Source of the DNA: Streptomyces sp. NBC_01717
GTDB lineage: Bacteria; Actinomycetota; Actinomycetes; Streptomycetales; Streptomycetaceae
Assembly: GCF_036248255.1 (NCBI RefSeq)
Contig: NZ_CP109178.1
Coordinates: 8,933,001-8,997,000, forward strand
Direction: 5' to 3'
DNA length: 64,000 nt
The notes under the pieces were generated by a model. The model searched no databases, had not been told where the DNA came from, and was given only the letters and a program-made list of their open reading frames with translations. The translations under genes and the position numbers were made by a program. This document shows positions 55,500 through 64,000 of the stretch, piece after piece. Every line of letters begins with the position of its first letter. Positions within the stretch are counted from its first letter, which is position 1.

Positions 55500-56009
55500 T
55501 CAGGCTCCCACAGTCCCGTCGAGCCCTTCCCGCAGTAGGTCCGCGTGTCCGTTGTGGCGGCCGTACTCGAGGAGGACGTGCACCATCACCATCCGCAGTG
55601 ATACTTCCTCGTCCCATCTCGGCTGGTACCCGGCCAGGTCGAGGGAGTCAGCCTCTCGCTCGATGGAGCGCGACTTCTCCACCTCGGCCTCCCAGGCATG
55701 GAACGCCTCGTCCCTGGTTGATGCGCCCGCGTCGTACGCCGCCTGGAAGTCGGGCTTGTCGGACCAGACCATGGGCGCGTCGTTGTCTTCGAACACTCGA
55801 CGGAACCAAGCGCGTTCCACCTCAGCCATGTGCCGTACCAGGCCGAGCAGTGAAAGCGTTGACGGTGGCATCGAGTGCTGCCGCAGCTCCTCGTCGGTAA
55901 GCCCTTCACACTTCATGGCGAGAGTCGCACGGTGGTAGTCGAGGAAGGCCCGCAGCATGTCGCGTTCGCTGCCAAAACTGGGCGGTCCTATGCGATTGTC
56001 GCTGGTCAC
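55500..56009 (-). CDS. DinB family (DUF664) protein
   Basis: 169 residues. MLRAFLDYHRATLAMKCEGLTDEELRQH, STLSLLGLVRHMAEVERAWFRRV (first His) and VHVLLEYGRHNGHADLLREGLDG (two His) give the DinB metal-binding four-helix fold. The GTG at 56009 follows AGAGG; upstream codons are not coding-like. It is more distant from the other two DinB proteins in this window than they are from each other. Function unassigned. Confidence 0.8.
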   Translation of the reverse strand: MTSDNRIGPPSFGSERDMLRAFLDYHRATLAMKCEGLTDEELRQHSMPPSTLSLLGLVRHMAEVERAWFRRVFEDNDAPMVWSDKPDFQAAYDAGASTRDEAFHAWEAEVEKSRSIEREADSLDLAGYQPRWDEEVSLRMVMVHVLLEYGRHNGHADLLREGLDGTVGA

Positions 56010-56304
56010 TGGTCGTACCTCTCGTCCTGGCCGTATTCGGAGCTCAGTATCCACCCCCTACCTGTGCCCACCCGGTCGACTGCGCCAAGTCGGCTACTGG
56101 TGGTCCACGTTGAGCTGGATTTCTGTATCGAGTGGGCAAGGGCTCACGGCGCTCCGAAGGATCGCGGAAGGACGGTCACGGCAGAGGCGGGTTGGCGGCC
56201 GGCGAAAGCGCCGACCGCGGTATCGCGAGGCAAGGTCCCTGCAGCACCGTCGTGCGTTGCCCTGTAGAGCCTGGTTGTCAGTGCCGGATGGAAGACTGCC
56301 CGGC

Positions 56305-56904
56305 ATGATCGAACCGAACCCGAAAGCGGATCTTCTCCGTTACCTGCAAGACGCTCGTGACGCCCTGTTGTGGAAGCTCGACGGGCTCTCGGAGTACGAC
56401 ATCCGCCGCCCTCTGACACCCACCGGCACCAACCTGTTGGGACTGGTCAAGCATGTCGCCGGCGTGGAGGTGGGGTACCTCGGCGACACGTTCGGGCGGC
56501 CGTTCTTCGACGACGAGCCGCCGCCCTGTTGGTACACGGAGGACGCCGAACCCAACGCGGACATGTGGGCCACTCCGGACGAGTCGCGTGAAGAGATCAT
56601 CGAGCTGTACCACCGGGTGTGGGAGCACTCGAACAGCACGATCGCGACGTCGGCCCTTGACGCGATCGGTCACGTCCCGTGGTGGCCGGAGGAACGACGG
56701 GAGGTGACACTGCACCACGTCCTGGTGCGTGTGATCGCTGATTCCCAACGGCACGCCGGTCACGCCGACATCGTGCGAGAGCTGATCGACGGGGCTGTCG
56801 GGATGTTGAAGGGCAGCGACAACGTGCCACCGGGCGATCAGTCATGGTGGGAGAACCACCGGAGCCGACTGGAGCGCGCGGCGCGGGAAGCAGGCAACGG
56901 CTGA
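56305..56904 (+). CDS. DinB family (DUF664) protein
   Basis: 199 residues. DARDALLWKLDGLSEYDIRRPL, GTNLLGLVKHVAGVEVGYLG and DSQRHAGHADIVRELIDG are nearly identical in pattern to the protein at 44178. Metal histidines are conserved. GGAAGA precedes the ATG. The two similar genes, about 12 kb apart, look like duplicates with diverged sequence; neither has an obvious operon partner. It converges on the PoxB-like gene. Confidence 0.82.
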   Translation: MIEPNPKADLLRYLQDARDALLWKLDGLSEYDIRRPLTPTGTNLLGLVKHVAGVEVGYLGDTFGRPFFDDEPPPCWYTEDAEPNADMWATPDESREEIIELYHRVWEHSNSTIATSALDAIGHVPWWPEERREVTLHHVLVRVIADSQRHAGHADIVRELIDGAVGMLKGSDNVPPGDQSWWENHRSRLERAAREAGNG

Positions 56905-57026
56905 TCCGGCCCTGCTGCGGCCGACCCCACCCGGCCCTGAGGTCGGCCATGCGGCGCTGCTCAGCCGGCCGCGTCTGCGGCCCAACCGTGGCCCCGGTAT
57001 CGCTGGTGGTGTGGGCGTGCACCGCG

Positions 57027-57046
57027 GTGCCGACAATTCCCGGCAC
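57027..57046. terminator. short hairpin between convergent genes
   Basis: GTGCCG and CGGCAC enclose an eight-base loop between the DinB and PoxB-like genes. Short stem, so the terminator role is tentative. Confidence 0.3.
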
Positions 57047-57073
57047 GGGATGGCGAGCCCGGCGGTACCCGGA

Positions 57074-58822
57074 TCAGTGCGAGTCGGGCTCGCGGTGACT
57101 CCGTACGACCTCCTTCACCTTGGCGACGGCGAACCCAAAGCCCTGTCCGACCGTCGGTTTGGCCGGGATGGCGATTTCGTCAGGGTTCGTCAGTACGTCG
57201 AGCAGGACCGGTCCCGGTGTGGCGAACGCGCGTCGTACCGACTCCTCCAGATCGGCGGGGTCTGTGACACGGATGCCGGTGATGCCCATGGCGGTGGCCA
57301 CCGCGGCGAAATCCGGGTTGTCCAGCAAAGTGCCGTACTCAGGCAGTCCCGCTTGCTCCTGCTCCAACTTGACCATGCCGAGGCGGCGGTTGTCGAAGAC
57401 GACGAGTTTGACGGGGAGATCGCTGGTCTTGAGGGTCATGAGATCGCCGAGAAGCATGCTCAGGCCGCCGTCACCGCAGAACGCGATCACCTGGCGATGC
57501 CGGTCGAGGTACTGCGCTCCGAGAGCATGTGGCATGGCATTGGCCATGGAGCCGAGGTTGTACGAGCCGAGGAGCTGTCGCGCACCGCGCATCTCCACGA
57601 ATCGTGAGAGCCACACGGTGGCCATTCCGGTGTCGGAGGTGAAGACGGCGTTGTCGGCGGCGACCCGGTCTACGCTGGCGGCCAGCGCCTCGGGCCTTAT
57701 TCCGTGTTCGGGATTGTCGAGCGCCGAGCGGATCCGCCCGACCGCACCCTTGTCGTGCTTCGGGTCGGCGAGCCGGGCCTGACCGTCGCGCCAGCTTTCG
57801 AAACGTTCGCGGGCGTGGTCAAGATGCTTGCGGTCGCGCGCTTCTCCGGAACCCAGGCACCGGAGCAGGTCTCGGACTGTGGCGCCCACGTCGCCGACGA
57901 GCCCCGCCTCGACCGGGACGCGGCGTCCGATGTGCGTGGCTTCGGTGTCCACCTGGATGACAGTCCGGCCGTCCGGATACCACTCCCGGTAGGGAAAGTC
58001 CGTACCCAGCAGCAGAAGCGTGTCGGCTTCCTGCATGGCGGAAGCTGCAGCCGGATTACCGATCAGCCCGGTCTGGCCGACCTGGAAGGGGTTGTTGTCT
58101 CCCTCGAAACCCTCCTTCGCCTTGAGCGTGAGCACCATGGGCGCGGCGAGGCGGTCAGCGAGTGCCAGGACGTCCTCGCGGGCTGCGCGGGCGCCCTGAC
58201 CGACGAGCAGGGTGACCCGTTCGGCACGTTGGAGGAGGCCGGCCGCGCTCTGGACCGCGGACTCCTCCGGTCGCGTCACCCCCGGGCTCAGCGAGAAGCG
58301 GGCTTTGCGGTCTGTGCTCAGCTGCCGGTCGCTGATGTCGCCCGGCACGGTGAGGACGGCAACCCCGTTACGGCCCAGAGCGTTGCGAACGGCGGTCTCG
58401 AGCAGTTGCGGCAGCTGGTCGGGGGAGGAGATCGTTGCGCGGAAGACTGCGACATCACTGAAGAGGGCGTCGTTGTCGACCTCTTGGAAGTAATCACTTC
58501 CCATGTCGGTCAATGGCACCTGTCCGGCGATCGCCAGGACCGGAGTGCGACTCTTGGCCGCGTCGTAGAGACCATTGAGCAGGTGAATGGAGCCGGGACC
58601 GACGGTGCCCATGCAGACGCCCAGGTTGCCGGAGAGCTGGGACTGGGCACTGGCGGCGAAAGCTGCGGTCTCCTCGTGGCGGCATCCCACCCACTCGACG
58701 TCCTCGGTGGTGCGGATGGCTTCCGTCAGCGGATTGAGTGCGTCCCCGACGACGCCGAACACCTGGCGCACGCCGAGTTCGCTCAGCGCATCTCCGATGA
58801 GGCGGGCAACGGTACGGGTCAC
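57074..58822 (-). CDS. poxB: thiamine-dependent pyruvate dehydrogenase/oxidase (PoxB-like)
   Basis: 582 residues, all three ThDP-enzyme domains. The active-site Glu is in GCRHEETAAFAAS, FAD/central domain from about 195 to 340, and the ThDP motif is FCGDGGLSMLLGDLMTLK ending at VFDNRRLGM. It decarboxylates pyruvate to acetate with electrons passed to quinone or oxygen, coupling glycolysis to respiration. Acetolactate synthase is a near relative, but FAD-domain sequence and the absence of a small subunit favour PoxB. AGGAGG five bases before the GTG start. Lies 13 bases downstream of the glutamate-synthase-like gene, same strand: an operon. Confidence 0.85.
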   Translation of the reverse strand: MTRTVARLIGDALSELGVRQVFGVVGDALNPLTEAIRTTEDVEWVGCRHEETAAFAASAQSQLSGNLGVCMGTVGPGSIHLLNGLYDAAKSRTPVLAIAGQVPLTDMGSDYFQEVDNDALFSDVAVFRATISSPDQLPQLLETAVRNALGRNGVAVLTVPGDISDRQLSTDRKARFSLSPGVTRPEESAVQSAAGLLQRAERVTLLVGQGARAAREDVLALADRLAAPMVLTLKAKEGFEGDNNPFQVGQTGLIGNPAAASAMQEADTLLLLGTDFPYREWYPDGRTVIQVDTEATHIGRRVPVEAGLVGDVGATVRDLLRCLGSGEARDRKHLDHARERFESWRDGQARLADPKHDKGAVGRIRSALDNPEHGIRPEALAASVDRVAADNAVFTSDTGMATVWLSRFVEMRGARQLLGSYNLGSMANAMPHALGAQYLDRHRQVIAFCGDGGLSMLLGDLMTLKTSDLPVKLVVFDNRRLGMVKLEQEQAGLPEYGTLLDNPDFAAVATAMGITGIRVTDPADLEESVRRAFATPGPVLLDVLTNPDEIAIPAKPTVGQGFGFAVAKVKEVVRSHREPDSH

Positions 58823-58835
58823 AGGATCCTCCTGG

Positions 58836-60422
58836 TCAGACAGTGAAGTGGTCGGGGTCGGCAGCTTCCCAGTCGGCGGCCCAGGACGAGGGGGGCTCGG
58901 CGAGCAGTTGCCCTGGCGCGAGGCATTCGTACATCTCGTCGAGAGACCGCAGGGTGTAGGGGTCGACGCGCCGTTGGAGCATGTGCGGACGCAGTTGGTC
59001 GGGGTCTGCCACACCCATGGAGGCCATGATCTGGAGGGCGCTGGCCACGGTTGCCGCCTGGAGACGCTGAACCCGCACCGACTTGTCTCCGACGTCCAGG
59101 GCGCGTGCGCGTCGGGGATTTTGTGTGGTGACCCCAGTGGGGCAGGTGTTGGTGTGACAGCGCTGCGCCTGTATGCAGCCCACGGCGAACATCATCGCGC
59201 GCGCCGAGTTGCCGTAGTCGGCGCCCTGGAGGAGGCGTTTGACCAGGTCGGCGCCCGTGGCGATCTTGCCGCTGGCTCCGACCTTGATGCGATTTCGGAG
59301 GCCGGCGCCGACGAGGGCGTTGTGCACGGTGAGCAGACCATCGGTGAGCGGGGCACCGACATGGTCGGCGAACTCCAGCGGCGCTGCCCCGGTGCCCCCC
59401 TCGGCACCGTCCACGATGATGAAATCAGGGGCCGTGCCCTCCTCCAGCATGGCCTTGCACACGGCGAGGAACTGCCGCCGCGAGCCGAGACAGAGCTTGA
59501 ATCCTGTGGGTTTACCCCCGGACAGGTCTCGCATCCGTGCGACGAAGCGGACCAGTTCACGAGGTGTGGAGAAGACCCGGTGGTACGGGGGCGAGATGAC
59601 CGTCCGCCCCTGGGGCACGCCCCGTACCTGGGCGATCTCCGCGTTGACCTTGGGCCCCGGCAACACTCCGCCGATGCCGGGCTTGGCGCCCTGCGACAAT
59701 TTGAGCGACACACATTTCACGTGGTCGTGGGCCGCCTTGTCGGCGAATTCCGCGGCGTCGAATCCGCCGTCCTCGGTCCTGCATCCGAAGTAACCCGTGC
59801 CGATCTCCCAGACGAGATCCCCGCCGGGCCGCAAATGGTATTCCGACAGGCCGCCTTCACCGGTGTCGTGGGCGAAGTGCCCGGCCGCCGCACCAGCGTT
59901 GAGAGCCAGGACCGCATTCGCCGAGAGGGAGCCGAAGCTCATGGCGGACACGTTCAGCAGCGCCATGTCGTACGGCTGCGTGCAGTCGGGGCCGCCGATC
60001 CTGACGCGCGGCGGTGTCCGGGGGACCGCGCAGGGCGCCATGGACGGCACCAGGAACTCGTGGCCGGGCCGGTAGACGTCTCGCTCCGTGCCATAGGGCT
60101 CCTCGGCATCCGTGCCCTTTGCCCGTTCGTACACGATGCTGCGTACGTCTCGGTCGAAGGGGCGGCCGTCGAAGTTCCGCTCCACGAAGTACTGCTGGAG
60201 CTCGGGGCGGATGCTCTCCATGAGGAAACGGGCGTGCCCGATGACTGGGTAGTTGCGCAGCACCGAGTGTCTGCGCTGCGCAAGATCCCAGATCCCGAGC
60301 ATGCCCAGCAGAGCGAACAGCACACCGGCAATCCACCACCAGGACGAGATCCACGCGGCGGCACCCATCGCCGCGAGAGCCGCGAACACACTGAGACCCA
60401 CCAAGCCGATTCGTGTCACCAC
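58836..60422 (-). CDS. FMN-binding glutamate synthase family protein (membrane-anchored)
   Basis: 528 residues. Two N-terminal hydrophobic helices (about 6-45) are followed by a glutamate-synthase FMN/alpha-beta barrel: LLNVSAMSFGSLSANAV, GGLSEYHLRPGGDLVWEIGTGYFG, IIVDGAEGGTGAAPLEF and the 3Fe-4S cysteines in CIQAQRCHTNTCPTGV. It lacks the glutaminase domain of canonical GltB, so it uses ammonia or another reaction; such orphan proteins are common but not well defined. The start GTG has a weak ribosome site. The PoxB-like gene follows in the same operon. Confidence 0.88.
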   Translation of the reverse strand: MVTRIGLVGLSVFAALAAMGAAAWISSWWWIAGVLFALLGMLGIWDLAQRRHSVLRNYPVIGHARFLMESIRPELQQYFVERNFDGRPFDRDVRSIVYERAKGTDAEEPYGTERDVYRPGHEFLVPSMAPCAVPRTPPRVRIGGPDCTQPYDMALLNVSAMSFGSLSANAVLALNAGAAAGHFAHDTGEGGLSEYHLRPGGDLVWEIGTGYFGCRTEDGGFDAAEFADKAAHDHVKCVSLKLSQGAKPGIGGVLPGPKVNAEIAQVRGVPQGRTVISPPYHRVFSTPRELVRFVARMRDLSGGKPTGFKLCLGSRRQFLAVCKAMLEEGTAPDFIIVDGAEGGTGAAPLEFADHVGAPLTDGLLTVHNALVGAGLRNRIKVGASGKIATGADLVKRLLQGADYGNSARAMMFAVGCIQAQRCHTNTCPTGVTTQNPRRARALDVGDKSVRVQRLQAATVASALQIMASMGVADPDQLRPHMLQRRVDPYTLRSLDEMYECLAPGQLLAEPPSSWAADWEAADPDHFTV

Positions 60423-60724
60423 AGACGGGTTGCCGAATTACTGCAGCCCACACCTGTGAACAGCCCCAAGAGACTCCCAAGGACCAGCGGACAGGGCCGG
60501 TGGACGGCGGCTTGCAAACTCCAGACAGCACTGGCCCTTCATGCTTGTCCCGCGGGCACAGGCCCTGCGGTGGTGACCGACGATCTGCCGGGTCGGAGGC
60601 GGCACCTCTGACGGGACATGGCCAGGAGGGTCCTGTCGGTCGGCGGTCGTTGCCGGGGCATGCGACGGCCCCCGGGACTCGTCGAAGAGTCCCGGGGGCC
60701 GTGCTGCACAGAACAGACCCAGGG
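60423..60724. other. gap between PRC-barrel and glutamate-synthase-like genes
   Basis: About 300 bases without a gene. It holds the strong terminator of the PRC-barrel gene at 60665-60702. Confidence 0.5.
60665..60702 (-). terminator. strong hairpin terminator of the PRC-barrel gene
   Basis: ACGGCCCCCGGGACTC (60665-60680) and its exact complement (60687-60702) enclose six bases, a 16-bp perfect stem 22 bases beyond the stop of the minus-strand gene. Confidence 0.88.
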
Positions 60725-61093
60725 TCAGATGAACGGGCCGCCGAAGGGTGTGCCGGCGCCGTAGTAGGTGCCCAGCTGGTCGTGGTAGCCCGGGTCGCCG
60801 AGGTGCTTCTCCCGATGGAATTCCGGGGCGTCCTTGATCTGCTGCTTGGTGCGGTCGACGAAGATCTTCTGCTCGTCCGGGTCGATACTGACGACCGTGC
60901 TCGCCGGGAGCAGGACTTCCCGGCCGAAGATCCACGCGCCGGTGTCCACCACCAGGTAGGCGTCATCCACCTCATCGGAATGCTTGTCGACCTTCCCGAT
61001 GCTGCCGTCCGTGGCTTCGACCTTGTAGCCGGTGAGGTCGGGGCCCGTCACACGGCCTGCAGTCGACTTGTAATTCCACACATTCTCAGTCAC
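60725..61093 (-). CDS. PRC-barrel domain protein
   Basis: 122 residues. The PRC-barrel is at LTGYKVEATDGSIGKVDKHSDEVDDAYLVVDTGAW, with FGREVLLPASTVVSIDPDEQKIFVDRTKQQIKDAP following. This small beta-barrel occurs in stress-linked actinobacterial proteins and in photosynthetic reaction centres; partner unknown. The GTG start has GGAGGAG upstream, but that ribosome site is also the 3' arm of a hairpin in the leader, which suggests translational control. A longer open frame upstream has no coding character. Confidence 0.82.
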   Translation of the reverse strand: MTENVWNYKSTAGRVTGPDLTGYKVEATDGSIGKVDKHSDEVDDAYLVVDTGAWIFGREVLLPASTVVSIDPDEQKIFVDRTKQQIKDAPEFHREKHLGDPGYHDQLGTYYGAGTPFGGPFI

Positions 61094-61104
61094 ACGAAAC
61101 AACT

Positions 61105-61138
61105 CCTCCGGTAAACGGAGGACAGCAGGGATTCCTGC
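61105..61138 (-). promoter_or_regulatory. leader hairpins that could hide the PRC-barrel ribosome site
   Basis: On the minus strand CCTCCG, five bases, CGGAGG (61121-61105) forms a hairpin whose 3' arm is the ribosome-binding GGAGGAG. Just upstream, GCAGG and CCTGC (61138-61125) form a second small hairpin. Melting or a bound factor would be needed for translation; this is inference. Confidence 0.4.
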
Positions 61139-61447
61139 CGGCCTCCTTTTTCCGTACGTCTTGCACAGCGGTTTCATCCGACGCGTGCGGTTCGGGCGCC
61201 CCGCATCCGGAGATTCACGCCCCCGATCAAAAGCGAATCGGGACCCTCTCCGATCTCCAGAAAGGCAGGTATTTTCCCTGCTGAGTCACGGCGGCCACCC
61301 GGCATCCTCCGCCTTCCCGCGACATCCGACTTCAATCCGCGACCGGAAACAGCGGCGGCGCCTGCTGTGACGGCGGTGGCCTGCTGCTTCATCCGGAAGA
61401 CGACGGGCCACCGCCATGCACTGCTTGGAATGCGCCGAAGGTGTCGG
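61139..61447. other. gap between the PRC-barrel leader and the hydrophobic protein gene
   Basis: About 300 bases without a gene or clear structure, probably containing the promoter of the PRC-barrel gene. Confidence 0.35.
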
Positions 61448-61609
61448 CTACCAGCGATACCAGCGGCCGCTGCTGCCCTTCGGGCGGGCGACGAAGCCGA
61501 TCAGCCACAGGACCAGCACGGCGATCGCGATCCACCACAGAATCTTCAGCGCGAAACCAGCTCCGAAGAGAATGAGGGCCAGCAGAAGAACGAGAAGCAG
61601 GGGAACCAT
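61448..61609 (-). CDS. small hydrophobic membrane protein
   Basis: 53 residues, nearly all hydrophobic: MVPLLLVLLLALILFGAGFA, KILWWIAIAVLVLWLIGFVA, then a short basic tail ending SGRWYRW. Two membrane helices fit. GGAGG nine bases before the ATG supports it. Similar tiny membrane proteins are common in streptomycetes; function unknown. It is too short for routine gene calling in GC-rich DNA. Confidence 0.75.
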   Translation of the reverse strand: MVPLLLVLLLALILFGAGFALKILWWIAIAVLVLWLIGFVARPKGSSGRWYRW

Positions 61610-61977
61610 AATTATCAACCTCCGTACCACCGCCTGCCCCGCAATTCTCCAGCCATGCCCACGAATTGAGATCATCCTGCATTCGATCGCGTCAGTACGG
61701 TCTGACCTGCCCTCTTCTGAAATTGAATATGCGGCTGGAATGGGGGTGCTCCTGGCCGTGGACGCCCACAGCGCTGTCGCTCTCGTCCGGAAGGCGGCCG
61801 ATGGTGGGCGCCGGGGACGTCGGCGCCGCTGCATCGGCACCGGGTTCCCCAGCTTCTTGATGGCCTCGCAGCTGAAGGACCCCGCTCCGGGCATGTTCTT
61901 CCTCAGCGGCCCGGTCAACCGTTCGGCCGGGGGCATGTGCAACGAGAGGTGGGGTTCACCGGCTGCGCAGCTGCCTC

Positions 61978-62210
61978 CTTCGCGTGGCGCGTACTTCAGG
62001 ACATCGATGCGGCCGAACCGGCCGGCGACGGCCTGCACGGCGGACCGCGCGTCGTCCAGGCTGGTGGCCCATCAAGTTGTCCTGCGGGCCGCCGAGAGTC
62101 TTCTCGACCTGTTCGGGGAGGCGGCCGGTGGCGACGACCCGGTGGCCCGCCCTGAGGGCCTCGCGGGCTTCAGGCGCCGTCGGCACCCATGCGGTGAACA
62201 TGTGGGGTGA
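61978..62210 (-). pseudogene. decayed short-chain dehydrogenase gene
   Basis: On the minus strand one frame reads EAREALRAGHRVVATGRLPEQVEK (the beta-2 region of an SDR), and after a frame change another reads TSLDDARSAVQAVAGRFGRI then DVLKYAP, where a functional SDR would have DVLVNNAG. The N-terminal TGASxGIG loop is absent and the C-terminal half is missing. It lies just downstream of the aldo-keto reductase gene, in the gap 61610-62234. Confidence 0.6.
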
Positions 62211-62234
62211 GGCGAAAGCAGTCGGCGACGGTGG

Positions 62235-63215
<981 letters not shown>

Positions 63216-63240
63216 CGGATACTCCTTGTCGTGGCGGCCG

Positions 63241-63333
63241 TCAGGCCTGGTCGGTGAGCCGGCGGCCGGTCTCTGCGCCGATACCGCTGCTCTCGCAACG
63301 GTGACGAGCGGTGCCGGTCAGTTTCGGAGCCAT
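63241..63333 (-). pseudogene. 5' fragment of an SDR gene
   Basis: Thirty codons, MAPKLTGTARHRCESSGIGA then ETGRRLTDQA and a stop. SSGIGAETxRRL is the NAD-binding turn of an SDR, but the strand before it is scrambled and the rest of the gene is absent. AAAGGA precedes the ATG, so the start site remains. It sits 25 bases before the aldo-keto reductase and was probably the original partner of the divergent XRE regulator. The remainder of 63216-63560 shows no gene. Confidence 0.5.
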
Positions 63334-63560
63334 GAGGGCAGTGTCCTTTCCTCCGGACACGAGACGTGGCCTGTAGGGCGTCACGCCAGGTGAGAGGGGG
63401 ACCTTGCGAGTGCCGTGATCAGTGCATCTCAGGGGCCCGCCTTCCAGGCAACCACCCGACAGCCACGCGCGGACCCTTGTACGGGGTACCGCTCCACCGG
63501 GGGTCTGCCAGTACCTCCTTCGCGGGCTGAGACGCATGGGGGCCGCCGTACGGTGGATGT

Positions 63561-64000
63561 ATGGACCGGAGCAGTGAGATCCGCGAGTTCCTGCGTACCC
63601 GCAGGGCCCGGATCACCCCTGAACAGGCCGGCCTCACCCCTCACCAGGGCGCCCGCCGCGTTTCGGGACTGCGGCGCGAAGAAGTCGCCCAACTGGCCGG
63701 AGTCAGCGTCGACTACTACATCCGCCTGGAACGGGGCCGCATCCAAGGTGTCTCGGAAGTCGTCTGGGAGGCCGTCGCCCGCGCTCTGCAGCTGGACGAC
63801 ACCGAACGCGCCCACCTCTTCGACCTCGCCCAGCCCGCCACCGGCCGGACCCGCCGCAGGCGTCCGCTCGCCCCGCAGAGGGTCCGTCCCGCCCTCTACC
63901 GCACCCTGGACGCCCTCGGTGTCCCCGCCATCGTCCAGGGCCGGCGCATGGACATCCTGGCGGCCAACCGGCTCGGATACGCCCTGGTCGCCGACTTCCA
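63561..64000 (+). CDS. XRE-family helix-turn-helix regulator, MmyB-like (C-terminus beyond window)
   Basis: 146 residues visible with no stop before the edge. The helix-turn-helix is REEVAQLAGVSVDYYIRLER (about 38-57), preceded by the Arg-rich LRTRRARITPEQAGL and followed by a region starting QRVRPALYRTLDALG where the MmyB-like ligand domain begins. In streptomycetes such regulators often diverge from an SDR or aldo-keto reductase gene and control it. Start ATG has GGTGG upstream. Confidence 0.85.
   Translation, partial: MDRSSEIREFLRTRRARITPEQAGLTPHQGARRVSGLRREEVAQLAGVSVDYYIRLERGRIQGVSEVVWEAVARALQLDDTERAHLFDLAQPATGRTRRRRPLAPQRVRPALYRTLDALGVPAIVQGRRMDILAANRLGYALVADF

Overview
The window is high-GC DNA with strong codon-position bias, GTG starts, AGGAGG-type ribosome sites, CsbD, PRC-barrel and SpoIIE/STAS proteins, a Lys/Ala-tailed Ku and many small regulator-enzyme pairs. 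This fits a Streptomyces or close relative, probably an arm-proximal or accessory chromosomal region: regulators are numerous, and there are insertion sequences, a MITE-like element and several decayed genes. No rRNA, tRNA, CRISPR array, phage module or biosynthetic cluster was seen.

Layout. 1-2.3 kb: an alpha/beta hydrolase (cut by the window edge) divergent from a CGNR zinc-finger regulator, with four identically spaced TAACC-N18-GGTTA sites between them, then a dienelactone hydrolase relic. 2.3-15.1 kb: transketolase, GNAT, an ABC-F protein with a long leader, secreted glycerophosphodiesterase with a PHO-box-like promoter, YihY membrane protein, MscS channel, a ClpC-like ATPase and a membrane acyltransferase. 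15.3-25 kb: a small secreted protein, a MITE, a Tat-exported phospholipase C, and a GntR regulator divergent from an ABC importer operon plus HAD phosphatase; the same 18-base operator sits before the phospholipase gene and before the importer operon. 25-28.5 kb: LLM flavin monooxygenase, FMN reductases and a MarR regulator with two operators.

28.8-43.9 kb: PAS/GAF/SpoIIE phosphatase, AraC regulator with DUF2000 partner, Lys/Ala-rich winged-helix-like protein, SRPBCC, nucleotidyltransferase, SDR with ArsR relic, STAS protein, NDH-2-like oxidoreductase, a SigJ-like ECF sigma factor next to a paralogue lacking sigma region 2, a formaldehyde-type dehydrogenase and a GNAT. 44-47.1 kb: a mobile-element island with a DinB gene, an IS4-type element bearing a perfect 10-bp target duplication inserted at the end of an IS5-type element, and an inverted IS5 relic. 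47.1-64 kb: dnaK-grpE stress operon under a HAIR-like promoter, CsbD, methyltransferase, CDGSH protein, hemerythrin, Ku, two more DinB proteins, a PoxB-like enzyme in operon with an FMN glutamate-synthase-like protein, PRC-barrel and hydrophobic small proteins, aldo-keto reductase, two SDR relics and an XRE regulator running off the window.

Themes: phosphorus scavenging from phospholipids (glycerophosphodiesterase, phospholipase C, importer, phosphatase), envelope and protein stress (Clp, DnaK/GrpE, MscS, CsbD, hemerythrin, Ku), and small enzyme-regulator pairs whose operators can be read directly. All family calls come from reading motifs in the translated sequence; no database search was run.
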